NCBI GenBank assembly: GCA_963590855.1
Contig: CAVAQT010000005.1
Location: forward strand, 34,784 to 98,783
Direction: 5' to 3'
Origin: Ruminococcus_C sp963590855
GTDB lineage: Bacteria; Bacillota; Clostridia; Oscillospirales; Ruminococcaceae
Length of the DNA: 64,000 bases
The notes under the pieces are model-generated. The model ran no database searches. It saw nothing but the letters and a program-made list of their open reading frames with translations, and was not told the origin of the DNA. The translations under genes and the position numbers were made by a program. Positions 23,871-32,731 of the stretch are shown here, piece by piece (the first letter of the stretch is position 1; every line of letters begins with the position of its first letter).

Positions 23871-23918
23871 AAATGTATTCTGTAATCATATTAGTTTATA
23901 AGGAGATGGAAGCAGTTT

Positions 23919-25322
23919 ATGAAGAAAAGCGCAAGAATCGCTCTGCACTGCCTTCTGGCAATGGTTCTGACCATCCCGCTAGTCGCATGCGGTTCTGATA
24001 CCAAGGACACCACACCGAAAAAAGATATGTCTGCCAACACCAGAGAACAGCTGGCAGAATTGGCGAAATCCGATGAGCGTCTCACCGGAGAACTGGAAAA
24101 CAAGACCATTAAGTGGATGTCGGACTGGGATATCAACTCCGACGACACCGGAAAGACGACTCCCATTGAACTGGCAGTGTTCCAGGAACGGTACGGCGGT
24201 CAGATCGAATGGCACCAGACCACCTACGGCGCGCGGTACGACAACCTGGCGAATGCCATCAACAGTGACGAGGGTGTAGACTTTTTCTACGGCGGCAACT
24301 GGGACGCTTTCCCGAAGGGCGCTGTCCGCGGCATGTTTGTTCCCTATGACAATTATATTGATCTGGATTCAGAACTGTGGGCAGATGTCAAGGATGCCAA
24401 CGATGCGATGATCTGGAACGGCGGTCACTACATGGCCATCGTCGAAGTCACCGGCGACAACTGCGCCATTATCTATAACCGCAAGACCATGGACGAAAAC
24501 GGTCTGGACGACCCGGCGGAGCTGTTTGAAAAGGGCAAGTGGGACTGGGATGCATTCGAGGACATGTTGTCCGAGTTTGTTGACACCTCCAACGAGCATT
24601 ACGGCATCGACAGCTGGTATTTTGAGTCCGGTCTGTCCGCTTCCACTGGTGTCCCGTACATCGGTCTGGAGGACGGCAAGCTGGTGAACAACCTGCGGAA
24701 CGAAGCCATTGAGGATTACCAGAACTGGATGTACGGTCTCTGGCAGTCTGATTATATCGCACTGGGCGTAGGTGACTACGGCTGGACTTCCCGTGATTAT
24801 TACATTGGTGAGGGCAAGCTGCTGTTCTATCCCTGCGGTCTGTGGGCACTGGGCAACGAAAAATCCCAGTGGTCTAAAACATTTGGCGAGGATGTATTCT
24901 TCGTGCCAGTTCCGAAGTACGACAAGGCAGACGAATACTACATTCCCACCAGTGTCAACGCATACTGCTTCGTCAAGGGCGGTCATAACCCGGAGGGTGT
25001 AGGCAAGTTCCTGGACTGCTTCCGGTTCAGCAAGATCAGCGACGGCGCGCAGGAGATCAGCGACGAACAGTTCGTCAAGGACTATGAGTGGACTGACGAA
25101 ATGATCGAGATGAAAAACAAGATGAATGAAATGGCACTGGAGAATCCGGTATTCGACTACTACAACGGCATTTCCTCCGATGTTACCGACATTCTGGACA
25201 GCAGCGTCAACGGCATCCGTGCCGCTTCCAGAGGTACACCCTGGAACGAATCGGTCAACGCGATCTATGACCAGACCCAGAACTTCATCGATGAAGTCAA
25301 CGAAAAAAATGCTGCGGAATAA
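23919..25322 (+). CDS. ABC transporter extracellular solute-binding lipoprotein (family 1)
   Basis: The 467-residue lipoprotein has a type II signal peptide (LLAMVLTIPLVACG; Cys about 25 is the lipidation site), then a family 1 solute-binding fold with FQERYGGQIEWHQ (about 84), WDAFPKGAV (about 128), YNRKTMDENGLDDPAELF (about 186) and a C-terminal MNEMALENP region. Such proteins capture sugars or oligosaccharides outside the membrane. No permease genes flank it; it has its own promoter and terminator. It could feed an importer elsewhere powered by the MsmK at 2546. The ligand is unknown. AAGGAGATGG precedes the ATG. Confidence 0.88.
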   Translation: MKKSARIALHCLLAMVLTIPLVACGSDTKDTTPKKDMSANTREQLAELAKSDERLTGELENKTIKWMSDWDINSDDTGKTTPIELAVFQERYGGQIEWHQTTYGARYDNLANAINSDEGVDFFYGGNWDAFPKGAVRGMFVPYDNYIDLDSELWADVKDANDAMIWNGGHYMAIVEVTGDNCAIIYNRKTMDENGLDDPAELFEKGKWDWDAFEDMLSEFVDTSNEHYGIDSWYFESGLSASTGVPYIGLEDGKLVNNLRNEAIEDYQNWMYGLWQSDYIALGVGDYGWTSRDYYIGEGKLLFYPCGLWALGNEKSQWSKTFGEDVFFVPVPKYDKADEYYIPTSVNAYCFVKGGHNPEGVGKFLDCFRFSKISDGAQEISDEQFVKDYEWTDEMIEMKNKMNEMALENPVFDYYNGISSDVTDILDSSVNGIRAASRGTPWNESVNAIYDQTQNFIDEVNEKNAAE

Positions 25323-25343
25323 CAGACCGCTTTGAAATATTGC

Positions 25344-25387
25344 AAAACAGCCGCCGGCAGGGAAAACTTCCTGCCGGCGGCTGTTTG
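25344..25387. terminator. Bidirectional terminator between the binding-protein gene and htrA
   Basis: AACAGCCGCCGGCAGG and CCTGCCGGCGGCTGTT form a 16-bp perfect stem with a GAAAACTT loop, followed by TTTG; both neighbouring genes end into it. Confidence 0.85.
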
Positions 25388-25399
25388 TGTTCTGTAGAA

Positions 25400-26920
25400 T
25401 CAATAGTTTCCCGAAGTATCTGCCATCAGCTTACACTGAATGGTGAACTCTTCATATGTTCCGTCTGCCTGATAGCGCCGGCAGCGCGCTTCTATGGTGT
25501 CGCCGCCCTTGCATCCGTCAATGGCAGCGTTCAGGGAGTCATAATCGTCTACGGCTTCTCCCTGCACCGTGGTGATAACATCGTTCACCTGCAAGTCAGT
25601 GTTGGCAATGTCACAGTCGTCTGCGATCTCCGTGATCCAGACTCCGGTCAGATCTTCCGGTACATTCTGCATTCCGATCTCGTCGGCAAAGCTCTGCTGC
25701 ACCTCTTCTGCGATCAGCGAAATAAACGTGATTCCCACGCGCACCCGGTCGGCAACATAGCCGTTGTCGATGAGATCCTGAACAATGGGCAGCACCTCGT
25801 TGATGGTAATGGCAAAACCCAGTCCCTCATAGCTGGAGCTGACATACTTGGAAGAAGTGATGCCGATGACCTGACCATACATATTGACCAGTGCACCGCC
25901 GGAATTTCCGGGGCTGATGGCGGCGTTGGTCTGGATACAGTTCATGTCGAATCCGGTGGCATCCGAGCGGATCTGACGGTTCAGCCCGGAGACGATACCA
26001 TTCGTCACAGAGCCGGAAAGTCCTGCCGGATTGCCGATGGCAACCACAGCTTCTCCCAGCACAACCTCGTCGGAATTGCCCATGGTGGCTGCCGGAAAGT
26101 CGCTGCCCTCGATCTTGATGACCGCCAGATCAGTCTTGTTGTCCTTTCCGATCACCTTTGCCGCATACTCCGATTCATCGGACATAATGACCTTGAAAGA
26201 TTTGCCGTCTGTCAGCACATGGGCATTGGTAATGATATAGCCGTCCTCGCTGGAAATGATCCCCGAGCCCGTGCCGCTGAGCTGTTCACCCTTGGCATCG
26301 CCGTAGGTTTCGATCTCCACAATAGACGGGCGCACTGCTGCCGCCACGCCCTCTACGGTGTATGCACCGTTTTCATCGGTATTTTCCCCATTGTCATCTA
26401 GCTGCGGTTTGTCCTGCTGCTGAATGACGACCTTGCTGCCGCCACCTTCAGCAGTCTCAGACGTTTCTGAAACGGCGGGCACAAATGCACCCTTCCGATA
26501 CTTTACCACATCGCTGCCGATACAATACACCACCAGCACTGCCAAAAGTACTGCCACGATCTTCAACCAGAATGCCGTGCGGCGATCCTTTTTTTCCGGT
26601 GAAAGCGGCTGCTTGGGCGGCTGCGGCGGCACTTGCGGCGGCGCCTGCCAGTTTCCCATCCGCGGCGGCTGATTCTGATACCAGTTCGGCATGCCATTCT
26701 GCACTGGCGGTACATTCTGCACCGGCGGCACGTTCTGTACCGGCGGCACGTTCTGCACCGGCGGCACGTTTTGTACCGGCGGCACGTTTTGTACCGGCGG
26801 CACGTTTTGTACCGGCGGCACGTTCTGCACCGGCGGTGTATTTGGCATCGGTGGGACATTGGGCTGCGGCGGTGTCTCCGGCTGCGGCGGCACGGCATTT
26901 CCCTGCGGCTGTTCCTGCAT
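25400..26920 (-). CDS. htrA: HtrA/DegP-type membrane serine protease with PPVQN repeat tail
   Basis: The 506-residue protein has a cytoplasmic Pro/Gln-rich N terminus with eight PPVQNV repeats (about 25-75), one TM (AFWLKIVAVLLAVLVVYCIG, about 125-145), a trypsin-like domain and a PDZ domain. The catalytic triad is visible: His in TNAHVLTDG (about 245), Asp in NKTDLAVIKI (about 275) and Ser in SPGNSGGALVN (about 350). The PDZ covers about 400-495. HtrA degrades or refolds damaged exported proteins. It is downstream of a response regulator and histidine kinase, like CssRS-htrA in Bacillus. AAAAAAGGAG precedes the ATG. Confidence 0.93.
   Translation of the reverse strand: MQEQPQGNAVPPQPETPPQPNVPPMPNTPPVQNVPPVQNVPPVQNVPPVQNVPPVQNVPPVQNVPPVQNVPPVQNGMPNWYQNQPPRMGNWQAPPQVPPQPPKQPLSPEKKDRRTAFWLKIVAVLLAVLVVYCIGSDVVKYRKGAFVPAVSETSETAEGGGSKVVIQQQDKPQLDDNGENTDENGAYTVEGVAAAVRPSIVEIETYGDAKGEQLSGTGSGIISSEDGYIITNAHVLTDGKSFKVIMSDESEYAAKVIGKDNKTDLAVIKIEGSDFPAATMGNSDEVVLGEAVVAIGNPAGLSGSVTNGIVSGLNRQIRSDATGFDMNCIQTNAAISPGNSGGALVNMYGQVIGITSSKYVSSSYEGLGFAITINEVLPIVQDLIDNGYVADRVRVGITFISLIAEEVQQSFADEIGMQNVPEDLTGVWITEIADDCDIANTDLQVNDVITTVQGEAVDDYDSLNAAIDGCKGGDTIEARCRRYQADGTYEEFTIQCKLMADTSGNY
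26697..26840 (-). repeat. Eight-copy 18-bp tandem repeat within htrA
   Basis: Eight in-frame 18-bp units encode PPVQNV/PPVQNT hexapeptides. Several central units are almost identical, so copy number may vary between strains by slippage. Confidence 0.9.
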
Positions 26921-26942
26921 AGAAAAAACTCCTTTTTTCAAA

Positions 26943-26987
26943 AAACGGGCAGTGTCCAGCTGTTTTTTGCTTTGACACTGCCCGTTT
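26943..26987 (-). terminator. Terminator/attenuator between the histidine kinase gene and htrA
   Basis: AAACGGGCAGTGTC and GACACTGCCCGTTT form a 14-bp stem followed on the minus strand by TTTTTTG. It ends only 23 bases before the htrA start, so htrA expression may depend on read-through. Confidence 0.85.
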
Positions 26988-26993
26988 CCAGTT

Positions 26994-28496
26994 TTATTTT
27001 TCTTCCTGTTCCGGCGGATCGACGTGCGGCAGGCGCACCTCGAACTCGGTATAGGCATGTTCTTCACTGCGTACACTGATTTGTGCATGGTGCAGATGAA
27101 TGATCTTTTTGGTAATGTCCAGACCCAGCCCCAGTCCGGTCTTATCCTGACTGCGCGAAGCATCGGACTTATAGAACCGCTCGAAGATCTTCGGCAGTTC
27201 TTCCTTTGAGATACCCTTTCCGGTATTTCGTACAGCAAATACCCAGGTATCTTCCTCATCGGCGAACCGGAATGTGATCGTGCCGCCGTCGTTGACGAAC
27301 TTCACGGCATTTTCCACCAGGTTATAGACCACCTGACCGATCAGATCCGGATCGGCGCAGACACGGATAGGTGTGCTGTCCAGACCTTCTACCGCGATAT
27401 GCCGCTTTTCCAACCGGTTTTCAAACATGAGCACCGTACGGAATGCGGTATCGTTTATGGTGAACATCCGATAATTCAGCTGAATCGTGCCGGCATCGAA
27501 TTTCGTCAGGTTCAGCATGGAGGTAACCAGAATTTTCAGCCGCTGTACCTCCTGTGAAACGATGGAGAGATACTCCATGCGCTTGGGCTTCGGCACAGTG
27601 CCGTCCAGAATACCCTCCACAAAACCACTGATAATGGTCATGGGCGTCCGCAGCTCATGAGAGACATTGGACACAAACTGACGGCTGGACTCCTCTGCAC
27701 GGCTGGACTGACTTCCCACTTGTTCCGCCAGCGCCGCGATCTGTTCCAGGTCAGAACCCATAAACTTCTCCGGCTGAATGGGCTTGCTGTAATCGCCCTG
27801 CACATAGCGCTGCAGCGCTTCTTCCAACTGTTCCGTCTGGCGGTTTGCGCACCAGACATTCATAAAGATCAGCCCGGCCGCGATCAGAAGGAGCACCACC
27901 GACAAGATCACTGTCAGCAATATAATATGTGTCGTATAGACATTCAGCGGCCGTGTAAAGGAAGCCGCAAACATATAATAGGTTACTTCCGTTCCATCCT
28001 CGGTCAGCTGAAAGGTAATGCCGCGGGTGAGCATAGGCTCTGCGACGCTGTGGTCGATCTTGCCGGAGGCGCTGTCGGTCAGATAGACGCCGTCCTTTTC
28101 CATAGCGCTGCACATCTCATTGCTGAGCTTGAGGTCAGCCGCTGCAATATCGCAGTTTTCGCTGGCATAAATACAATTTCCGTCTGTATCGAACAGATAG
28201 AGGAAAATGTTCATCTGCCGGGCGACCTTATTCAGATTTTCCGGAATATAGGCTGCCAACAGGTCATTCTGCGGATCCTGGCGGCTTTGCTCCGTAAAGT
28301 CCGCAGCCATAATATCGCAGGAACGAAGACAGTTCCCGTAATAATCCTGCTTATACTTGGAAACCGCATAACCAGACACCGCCAGAGCGGATACGATCAG
28401 CAGGCAGGCAGCCAACAGCAGCCGAACGAAAAACGTCCGCCAGATGCGCCGCCAACAGTGCTTTTTCTTTTTCCGGCTTTGCTCTGTTTTTTCCAC
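26994..28496 (-). CDS. Sensor histidine kinase
   Basis: The 500-residue membrane kinase has two TMs (about 22-45 and 192-215) around an extracytoplasmic sensor domain of about 145 residues, a HAMP-like linker (RYVQGDYSKPI), the H-box FVSNVSHELRTPMT (His about 285), then N-box NLVENAVKF, G1 NTGKGISKEELPKIFERFY and GLGLGLDITKKI. It phosphorylates the adjacent response regulator (28502). It starts with GTG at 28496, five bases after the regulator stop. The sensor domain has no family I recognise; the htrA context suggests envelope stress sensing, which is inference. Confidence 0.93.
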   Translation of the reverse strand: MEKTEQSRKKKKHCWRRIWRTFFVRLLLAACLLIVSALAVSGYAVSKYKQDYYGNCLRSCDIMAADFTEQSRQDPQNDLLAAYIPENLNKVARQMNIFLYLFDTDGNCIYASENCDIAAADLKLSNEMCSAMEKDGVYLTDSASGKIDHSVAEPMLTRGITFQLTEDGTEVTYYMFAASFTRPLNVYTTHIILLTVILSVVLLLIAAGLIFMNVWCANRQTEQLEEALQRYVQGDYSKPIQPEKFMGSDLEQIAALAEQVGSQSSRAEESSRQFVSNVSHELRTPMTIISGFVEGILDGTVPKPKRMEYLSIVSQEVQRLKILVTSMLNLTKFDAGTIQLNYRMFTINDTAFRTVLMFENRLEKRHIAVEGLDSTPIRVCADPDLIGQVVYNLVENAVKFVNDGGTITFRFADEEDTWVFAVRNTGKGISKEELPKIFERFYKSDASRSQDKTGLGLGLDITKKIIHLHHAQISVRSEEHAYTEFEVRLPHVDPPEQEEK

Positions 28497-28501
28497 GGGG
28501 C

Positions 28502-29200
28502 TTATTCGTCCTCAGTGGATTCAAACTTATAGCCTACGCCCCAGACAGTCTTCAGAGACCACTTGTCAGAAACACCTTCCAGCTTTTCGCGCAGACGCTT
28601 GATGTGTACGTCGATGGTACGGGAGTCACCGTAATACTCGAAGCCCCATACCTCGTCCAACAGCTGGTCACGGGTATAAACGCGGTTCGGGTTGGATGCC
28701 AGATAGAACAGCAGTTCCAGTTCTTTCGGCGGTGTGTCTACGACCTTGCCGTCTACGCGCAGCTCATAACGAGTCATGTTGACAGACAGCTTGTCATAGC
28801 GTACTTCCTTGATCTCGGACTCTTCCGGAGAATTGCCCACGCGTCTTGCGATCGCCTTGATGCGGGCAACAACTTCCTTGGTGTCGAACGGCTTTACGAT
28901 ATAGTCGTCTGCGCCCAGTTCCAGACCCAGTACCTTATCAAAAGTATCGCCCTTTGCGGTGATCATGATGATCGGCACGCTGGACTTCTTCCGTACTTCA
29001 CGGCATACCTGCCAGCCATCCAGAGTCGGCAGCATAACGTCCAGCAGGATGATGTCCGGCTTCAGTGCATTAAACTTTACCAGAGCCTCTTCACCATCAT
29101 AGGACAGAATCACGCTGTATCCCTCATTTTCCAGATACATCCGCAATACGTCGCAAATATTCGGGTCATCGTCAACAACAAGAACTTTTTCCAATGCCAT
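28502..29200 (-). CDS. OmpR/PhoB family response regulator
   Basis: The 232-residue regulator has a receiver domain (about 5-118) with the acidic pocket VVDDDP, the phospho-acceptor Asp in IILLDVMLP (about 53), Lys in DDYIVKPF (about 103), and a C-terminal winged-helix domain with TPPKELELLFYLASNPNRVYTRDQL and VDVHIKRLR-type recognition helix (SRTIDVHIKRLREKL). It is probably the DNA-binding partner of the kinase downstream. GAGGAAGG lies upstream of the ATG. The gene is the first of an RR-HK-htrA unit. Confidence 0.95.
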   Translation of the reverse strand: MALEKVLVVDDDPNICDVLRMYLENEGYSVILSYDGEEALVKFNALKPDIILLDVMLPTLDGWQVCREVRKKSSVPIIMITAKGDTFDKVLGLELGADDYIVKPFDTKEVVARIKAIARRVGNSPEESEIKEVRYDKLSVNMTRYELRVDGKVVDTPPKELELLFYLASNPNRVYTRDQLLDEVWGFEYYGDSRTIDVHIKRLREKLEGVSDKWSLKTVWGVGYKFESTEDE

Positions 29201-29575
29201 AATTTTTCACGCCTTCCTCAATAATCAATTGTAAATGAAGTTTTTCCAATTTCCTCGGCGGTATTCACGCATCTGCCCCACGCCATTCACAGCGCAGGAG
29301 ATGTCGAATCCCGTCAATCTGCTTGCAGTATCATTATACTATAGCTCTGTGATTGATAGGTGTATATTTTATTTCCTATATATTTCTAATTCGTAAAATA
29401 TGAAGATTGTGATTTCCAGACGTGTATTTGTTAGTTTATTTTTACACTGAAACAGATTTCTTAGAGATTCTACAGCTCTGCGGTTTTGAATTTGTGCATG
29501 TTGCTGTGAAACAACTTTTTCTTGCTTTTGTTCTTGTTCAACAATACAAATTTCCGAAAATCCGCACAAAACCCC

Positions 29576-29603
29576 TTGATTTTTTCTGAAAAGTTGGTAA
29601 AAT
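29576..29603 (+). promoter_or_regulatory. Promoter of groESL
   Basis: TTGATT at 29576-29581 and TAAAAT at 29598-29603 are 16 bases apart and lie directly ahead of the CIRCE operator, so the operator overlaps the transcription start. Confidence 0.75.
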
Positions 29604-29608
29604 AGATA

Positions 29609-29635
29609 TTAGCACTCAGAGATATTGAGTGCTAA
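29609..29635 (+). promoter_or_regulatory. CIRCE operator (HrcA-binding site) of groESL
   Basis: TTAGCACTC and GAGTGCTAA are perfect inverted arms with a 9-base spacer, the exact CIRCE consensus. HrcA, encoded at 60775 in this window, should repress here until heat stress. Confidence 0.98.
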
Positions 29636-29683
29636 CACATTTGAAAAGCAAGTGATAACGTGAAGTTACAGGAGGAATGGATC

Positions 29684-29977
29684 ATGACAATGAAACCGTT
29701 GGCAGACAGAGTACTGATTAAAGTAGAAAAAGAACAGGAAGAAAAGACCGCAGGCGGTCTGGTGCTGGCAACCAAGAACCCGGCAGGCGTTCCGGCAAAG
29801 GGTAAGGTCGTTGCATGCGGCGAAGGCAAATTCTCTCCCAAGGGCGCTCGTATCCCCATGGAAGTTAAGGTCGGCGACACCGTTCTGATCAGCCACAGCG
29901 CAGGTCAGACCATCAAGCTGGACGGCGAAGAGCTGACACTGGTATATGAGAGCGAGATCCTCGGTATTACCGAATAA
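29684..29977 (+). CDS. groS: Co-chaperonin GroES
   Basis: The 97-residue GroES heptamer caps the GroEL cage. It starts MTMKPLADRVLIKVEKEQEEKT (mobile-loop region KTAGGLVLATKN near 23-34) and ends with the ELTLVYESEILGI strand. I choose ATG 29684 with AGGAGG nine bases upstream rather than an upstream start that adds a non-conserved octapeptide. It is followed by groEL after a 50-bp gap and controlled by CIRCE. Confidence 0.98.
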   Translation: MTMKPLADRVLIKVEKEQEEKTAGGLVLATKNPAGVPAKGKVVACGEGKFSPKGARIPMEVKVGDTVLISHSAGQTIKLDGEELTLVYESEILGITE

Positions 29978-30027
29978 AAGAGTACAAAAGCACTGAATCT
30001 TGAGTTTTCAAAAAGGAGTTTTGAATC

Positions 30028-31659
30028 ATGGCAAAAGATATTAAGTATAATGCAGATGCAAGAGACGGCCTGATCGCAGGCATCGACAAGCTGGCTGACA
30101 CCGTAAAGATCACACTTGGCCCGAAGGGCAGAAACGTGGTTCTGGATCGCGAGTTCGGCGCTCCGCTGGTAACCAACGACGGTGTGACCATCGCCAAGGA
30201 TATCGAACTGGAAGATCCGTTCGAGAACATGGGCGCACAGCTGGTTCGCGAAGTTGCTACCAAGACCAACGATGCTGCCGGTGACGGTACAACAACCGCT
30301 ACTGTTCTGGCACAGGCGATCATCCACGAGGGTGCAAAGAACATCGCAGCCGGCGCAAACCCCATGGTACTGCGCAAGGGTATCGCAAAGGCAGTAGACA
30401 CCGCTGTCAAGGTCATCAAAGACAATTCCAAGGTCGTTAACGGCACAGAGGATATCGCAAGAGTTGCCACCATCTCCTCCGCTGACGAAAATGTCGGCAA
30501 GCTGATCGCTGAGGCAATGGAAAAGGTTTCTACCGACGGCGTAATCACCATCGAAGAGGGCAAGACTGCTGAGACCTACAGCGAAGTCGTAGAAGGCATG
30601 CAGTTCGACCGCGGCTATATGTCTCCGTACATGATTACCGACCGCGAGAAGATGAAGGTCGTTTATGATGATGCTCTGGTATTCATCACCGACAAAACCA
30701 TCAGCAACATCCAGGATATCCTGCCGATGCTGGAACAGATCGTAAAGATGGGCAAGAAGCTGCTGATTATCGCTGAGGACATCGAGGGCGAAGCACTGAC
30801 CACCATCATCCTGAACAACCTGCGCGGCACATTCAAGTGCGCTGCTGTCAAGGCTCCGGGCTTTGGCGACAGAAGAAAGGAAATGCTCCAGGATATCGCA
30901 ATCCTGACCGGCGGTACTGTTCTGTCCTCTGATCTGGGCATGGAGCTGGCTGACGCAAATGTTGAGATGCTGGGCAAGGTAAGCCAGGCTGTCATCGACA
31001 AGGAAAACACCATCCTGGTCGGCGGCGCAGGCACTTCTGAAGCAATCCAGGAGCGTATCGCAGAGATCAAGAACCAGATCGCTGCTTCCACTTCTGACTT
31101 CGACAAGGAAAAGATGCAGGAGCGCATCGGCAAGCTGTCCGGCGGTGTCGCTGTCATCAAGGTCGGCGCTGCAACAGAAGTTGAAATGAAGGAAAAGAAG
31201 CTGCGCATTGAGGACGCTCTGTCCGCAACCAAGGCAGCTGTCGAAGAGGGCATCGTTGCCGGCGGCGGCACAGCACTCATCAATGCGATCCCGGCAGTAG
31301 AAAAGCTGGTTCCGTCTCTGGACGGCGACGAAAAGACCGGTGCAAAGATCGTTCTGCGCGCACTGGAAGCTCCGCTGCGTCAGATCGCTGCAAACGCTGG
31401 CCTGGAAGGCAGCATCATCGTGGATAAGATCCGCCGCAGCCGCAAGGTTGGCTATGGCTTTGACGCTTACAACGAGACCTATTGCGATATGATGGCAAAC
31501 GGTATCGTTGACCCGACCAAGGTTACCAGAAGCGCACTCCAGAATGCCGCATCCATCGCATCTATGGTTCTGACCACAGAAAGCGCTGTTGCAAACATTC
31601 CGAAGGAAGAGCCGGCAGCAGCAGCTCCGGCAGCAGGCGGCATGGGCGGCATGTATTAA
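30028..31659 (+). CDS. groL: Chaperonin GroEL
   Basis: The 543-residue chaperonin folds proteins inside a two-ring cage. It has the ATP-binding GDGTTTATVLAQAI motif (about 85), LRxG-like features, the GGAGTSEAIQERI region (about 330), AVEEGIVAGGGTALI (about 403-418) and the flexible GGMGGMY tail. AAAAAGGAG precedes the ATG. It shares the CIRCE-controlled groES promoter and ends in a strong terminator. Confidence 0.99.
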   Translation: MAKDIKYNADARDGLIAGIDKLADTVKITLGPKGRNVVLDREFGAPLVTNDGVTIAKDIELEDPFENMGAQLVREVATKTNDAAGDGTTTATVLAQAIIHEGAKNIAAGANPMVLRKGIAKAVDTAVKVIKDNSKVVNGTEDIARVATISSADENVGKLIAEAMEKVSTDGVITIEEGKTAETYSEVVEGMQFDRGYMSPYMITDREKMKVVYDDALVFITDKTISNIQDILPMLEQIVKMGKKLLIIAEDIEGEALTTIILNNLRGTFKCAAVKAPGFGDRRKEMLQDIAILTGGTVLSSDLGMELADANVEMLGKVSQAVIDKENTILVGGAGTSEAIQERIAEIKNQIAASTSDFDKEKMQERIGKLSGGVAVIKVGAATEVEMKEKKLRIEDALSATKAAVEEGIVAGGGTALINAIPAVEKLVPSLDGDEKTGAKIVLRALEAPLRQIAANAGLEGSIIVDKIRRSRKVGYGFDAYNETYCDMMANGIVDPTKVTRSALQNAASIASMVLTTESAVANIPKEEPAAAAPAAGGMGGMY

Positions 31660-31698
31660 TCCAGCCCGAACGCACGGATATCGGAAGAGATCATACTG

Positions 31699-31737
31699 AA
31701 AACGGAATGCGGGGGAGTTCCCGTATTCCGTTTTTTG
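31699..31737 (+). terminator. Terminator of groESL
   Basis: AAAACGGAATGCGGG and CCCGTATTCCGTTTT pair (one G-U) around GGAGTT, followed by a T run. Confidence 0.9.
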
Positions 31738-31747
31738 TTATGCCGCC

Positions 31748-31776
31748 TTGACATTTCTGATGCCAGGTGCTATAAT
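31748..31776 (+). promoter_or_regulatory. Perfect sigma-A promoter of the SDR gene
   Basis: TTGACA at 31748-31753 and TATAAT at 31771-31776 are 17 bases apart, 28 bases before the start codon. Confidence 0.9.
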
Positions 31777-31804
31777 TTTTCCCGGAAGATCGGAGGTACT
31801 GCAT

Positions 31805-32527
31805 ATGCAAAAAACAGCTTTGGTGACCGGCGCATCCCGCGGGATCGGCGCAGCGGTCGCCTGCGGACTCGCCGCGGACGGCTATGCGGTGGCAGGTGTT
31901 TACTGCCGCAGTGCTGATGCCATGGAGATCTTGCGGCAGACGCACGGCATTGTCCCCATCCAGGCAGATCTGGCACAGCCGGAGACGCTGCCTGCACTGG
32001 CAAAGGCTGCTCTGGAGCAGCTGGGGCACATAGACGTTTTGGTAAACAACGCCGCCTGTTCTTATATCAACCTGTTTCAGTGCATGCCGCCGGAACAGGT
32101 GCGGCAGCTCTATGCGACAAATCTCACGGCAGTCGTGGAGCTGAGCCGGCTGCTTCTGCCGTCGATGCTCTCCCGAAAATCGGGCTGCATCATCAATATT
32201 TCCTCCATGTGGGGCGAGACCGGAGCATCCTGTGAGGTGGACTATTCTGTGACCAAGGGCGCTGTGCTGGCGTTCACCCGGGCACTGGCGAAAGAAGTCG
32301 GGCCGTCCGGCATCCGGGTGAACGCCGTCTCTCCCGGCACTATCGCCACGGACATGGTATCCCATCTGCCGGAAGAGACCCTGGCAGAACTGGCAGAGGA
32401 AACGCCCCTGGGACGGCTGGGAAAACCGGAAGATATTGCCGATGCAGTGCGGTTTCTGGCATCTGACCGGGCGGCGTATATCACCGGGCAGGATCTTCCG
32501 GTAAACGGCGGTTTCTGGTGCGGCTGA
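31805..32527 (+). CDS. Short-chain dehydrogenase/reductase (FabG-like)
   Basis: The 240-residue oxidoreductase has the NAD(P)-binding TGASRGIG loop (residues 8-15), NNAACSYINL (about 81), the catalytic Ser/Tyr/Lys set in NISSMWGETGASCEVDYSVTKGAVLAF (Ser about 133, Tyr 146 and Lys 150), and the C-terminal FLASDRAAYITGQDLPVNGGFW. This is the classical SDR pattern seen in 3-oxoacyl-ACP reductases. It stands alone, away from other fatty-acid genes, so the substrate is uncertain. GGAGG lies upstream of ATG 31805. Confidence 0.9.
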   Translation: MQKTALVTGASRGIGAAVACGLAADGYAVAGVYCRSADAMEILRQTHGIVPIQADLAQPETLPALAKAALEQLGHIDVLVNNAACSYINLFQCMPPEQVRQLYATNLTAVVELSRLLLPSMLSRKSGCIINISSMWGETGASCEVDYSVTKGAVLAFTRALAKEVGPSGIRVNAVSPGTIATDMVSHLPEETLAELAEETPLGRLGKPEDIADAVRFLASDRAAYITGQDLPVNGGFWCG

Positions 32528-32627
32528 TCTCCATCCGCAACTTGCACAAAACCATTCTGCACCGTTTCGCTTTTTCGATGGAATGTACAAATTCCGTGAA
32601 AATCAGGTGAGTTTTTGATGAGAAAGC

Positions 32628-32656
32628 TTGCAGAAACCGCATATTTATGTTATAGT
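32628..32656 (+). promoter_or_regulatory. Promoter of the LtaS-like gene
   Basis: TTGCAG at 32628-32633 and TATAGT at 32651-32656 are 17 bases apart, about 75 bases before the start codon. Confidence 0.65.
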
Positions 32657-32731
32657 ATGGTTAAGGCACAATCCCACACAGGAGCCAGCTGTCAGCTGCT
32701 CCTTTTCTGAAGCAAAGGTGATCGAAAAGAC

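Larger units (their letters stand above)
29201..29683. other. Divergent regulatory region between the response regulator and groES
   Basis: The 483-bp gap is AT-rich. The groES end holds a sigma-A promoter and a CIRCE operator. A TATAAT on the minus strand at 29338-29333 may be the regulator's -10 box, though no good -35 is seen. A short minus-strand frame near 29369-29569 has no ribosome site, and I see nothing else in the middle. Confidence 0.6.

Noticed and set aside
26691..26975. A plus-strand frame with FCTGGT repeats.
   Set aside because: It is the antisense of the PPVQNV repeats in htrA.
29369..29569. A 66-residue minus-strand frame in the gap before groES.
   Set aside because: No ribosome site, AT-rich low-complexity sequence and no family resemblance.
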